Part shown: piece after piece, positions 4,692 to 5,065 of the stretch
Numbering within the stretch: position 1 is the first letter of the stretch
How the letters are laid out: every line of letters starts with the position of its first letter
Notes under the pieces: generated by a model
What the model was told of the DNA's origin: nothing
The model's database searches: none
Seen by the model: the letters and a program-made list of their open reading frames with translations, nothing else
Assembly: GCA_003695505.1 (NCBI GenBank)
Contig: RFIY01000101.1
Location: forward strand, 1-5,065
Direction: 5' to 3'
From: J088 sp003695505 [NCBI: Candidatus Dadabacteria bacterium]
Lineage (GTDB): Bacteria; J088
Length of the DNA stretch: 5,065 nucleotides
Position numbers and translations under genes: made by a program

Positions 4692-5065
4692 GTCCGCTCC
4701 AGTTCCGTTACGGGAAACGCCTGAAAATTGACCTGCATGACATCACCATCGACGCCCTGCATCCCGACCTGTTCACGCACGAGCCAGTCGAACAGCTCCT
4801 GTCGGAACCCGTCGACGCGCGCCAGCAGCTTTTCGGCAAGGGCGTGGGGCACGGTCACGGTCAGCGCCGATGTAACGCGGGCACCGGGTTCAAACTCATC
4901 AAGCGACGCCAGACTCAGCTCGATCATGGCCTGGTGGTACCGCCGGATACGCAGATCTCGCACGATATCGTCGGTTTCCAGGCGCGGCTCCTCCACGCGA
5001 ACCGTTCCATCGTCTTCGATGACGAGGATGCCAAGATGCACGAGTACATCGAGCGCCCGTTGCGC
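4688..5065 (-). CDS. TIGR02147/DUF4423 family protein, C-terminal part; 5' end beyond the right window edge
   Basis: The frame is open through the right edge; 125 residues are visible, beginning AQRALDVLVHLGILVIEDDG. A GTG at 5041 falls inside this conserved stretch and encodes an internal Val, not a start. The pattern is that of DUF4423: a 'LxxLGxLxxDDGxxxxxEPRLETDD' segment, then RRYHQAMIELSLASLDEF, a strand-like SALTVTVP, a helix with VDGFRQELFDWL, and the end VMQVNFQAFPVTEL, matching the family's 'V-QLN-QLFPLT' ending. TIGR02147 proteins form large paralogous sets in Fibrobacter and occur in Bdellovibrio and myxobacterial relatives. The missing N-terminus usually looks like a helix-turn-helix, so a transcriptional regulator is likely but not shown here. 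The last codon overlaps the start of the lipoprotein gene (ATGA), so the two form one transcription unit. Family call from memory of the motif pattern. Confidence 0.78.
   Translation of the reverse strand, partial: AQRALDVLVHLGILVIEDDGTVRVEEPRLETDDIVRDLRIRRYHQAMIELSLASLDEFEPGARVTSALTVTVPHALAEKLLARVDGFRQELFDWLVREQVGMQGVDGDVMQVNFQAFPVTELERT

Noticed and set aside
1-5065. tRNA/rRNA genes, CRISPR arrays, insertion sequences, attachment sites
   Set aside because: I saw no repeat-spacer pattern, transposase-like frame, terminal inverted repeats or tRNA-like cloverleaf on either strand. The window is almost fully covered by ordinary genes.

Overview
The window is about 60% GC and carries seven genes: six on the minus strand and one on the plus strand. 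Three lipobox signal sequences, an OmpA-type peptidoglycan-binding domain, a periplasmic-type signal peptide and a consensus sigma-54 promoter point to a didermic (Gram-negative) bacterium. A receiver-PATAN (DUF4388) regulator together with a TIGR02147/DUF4423 protein is a combination I associate with Deltaproteobacteria-like lineages (Myxococcota, Bdellovibrionota) and some Gammaproteobacteria. The lineage cannot be fixed from this sequence.

Left block (1-2173, minus strand): a tight three-gene operon read right to left. It encodes a 199-aa lipoprotein with a CsgG/GNA1162-like domain, then a 375-aa lipoprotein joining a second domain of that type to a C-terminal OmpA domain, then a response regulator whose receiver leads into a PATAN domain cut by the left edge. 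The first two genes share an ATGA stop/start overlap and the third starts 3 bases after the second stops. An extended -10 promoter lies just upstream of the first gene. I infer a cell-envelope assembly whose third member is a cytoplasmic signalling protein.

Middle (2174-3433): the 194-base divergent intergenic region holds two oppositely directed promoter candidates and a perfect inverted repeat with 10-base arms, placed like a repressor operator. It is followed by a plus-strand short-chain dehydrogenase most like the (3R)-hydroxyacyl-CoA dehydrogenase unit of MFE-2/17beta-HSD4, probably acting in acyl-CoA or steroid side-chain metabolism. A 12-bp perfect-stem terminator separates it from the convergent minus-strand genes.

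Right block (3434-5065, minus strand): a TIGR02147/DUF4423 protein (N-terminus beyond the right edge) overlaps by ATGA an unrecognised 286-aa lipoprotein with Asp at +2 and an acidic tail. After a 109-base gap comes a 95-aa exported protein. That gap contains a textbook sigma-54 promoter, TGGCACG-N4-TTGCA, placed correctly before the small gene and its GGAGG ribosome site. The small sigma-54-controlled exported protein and the TIGR02147-lipoprotein pair are the least characterised parts of the window.
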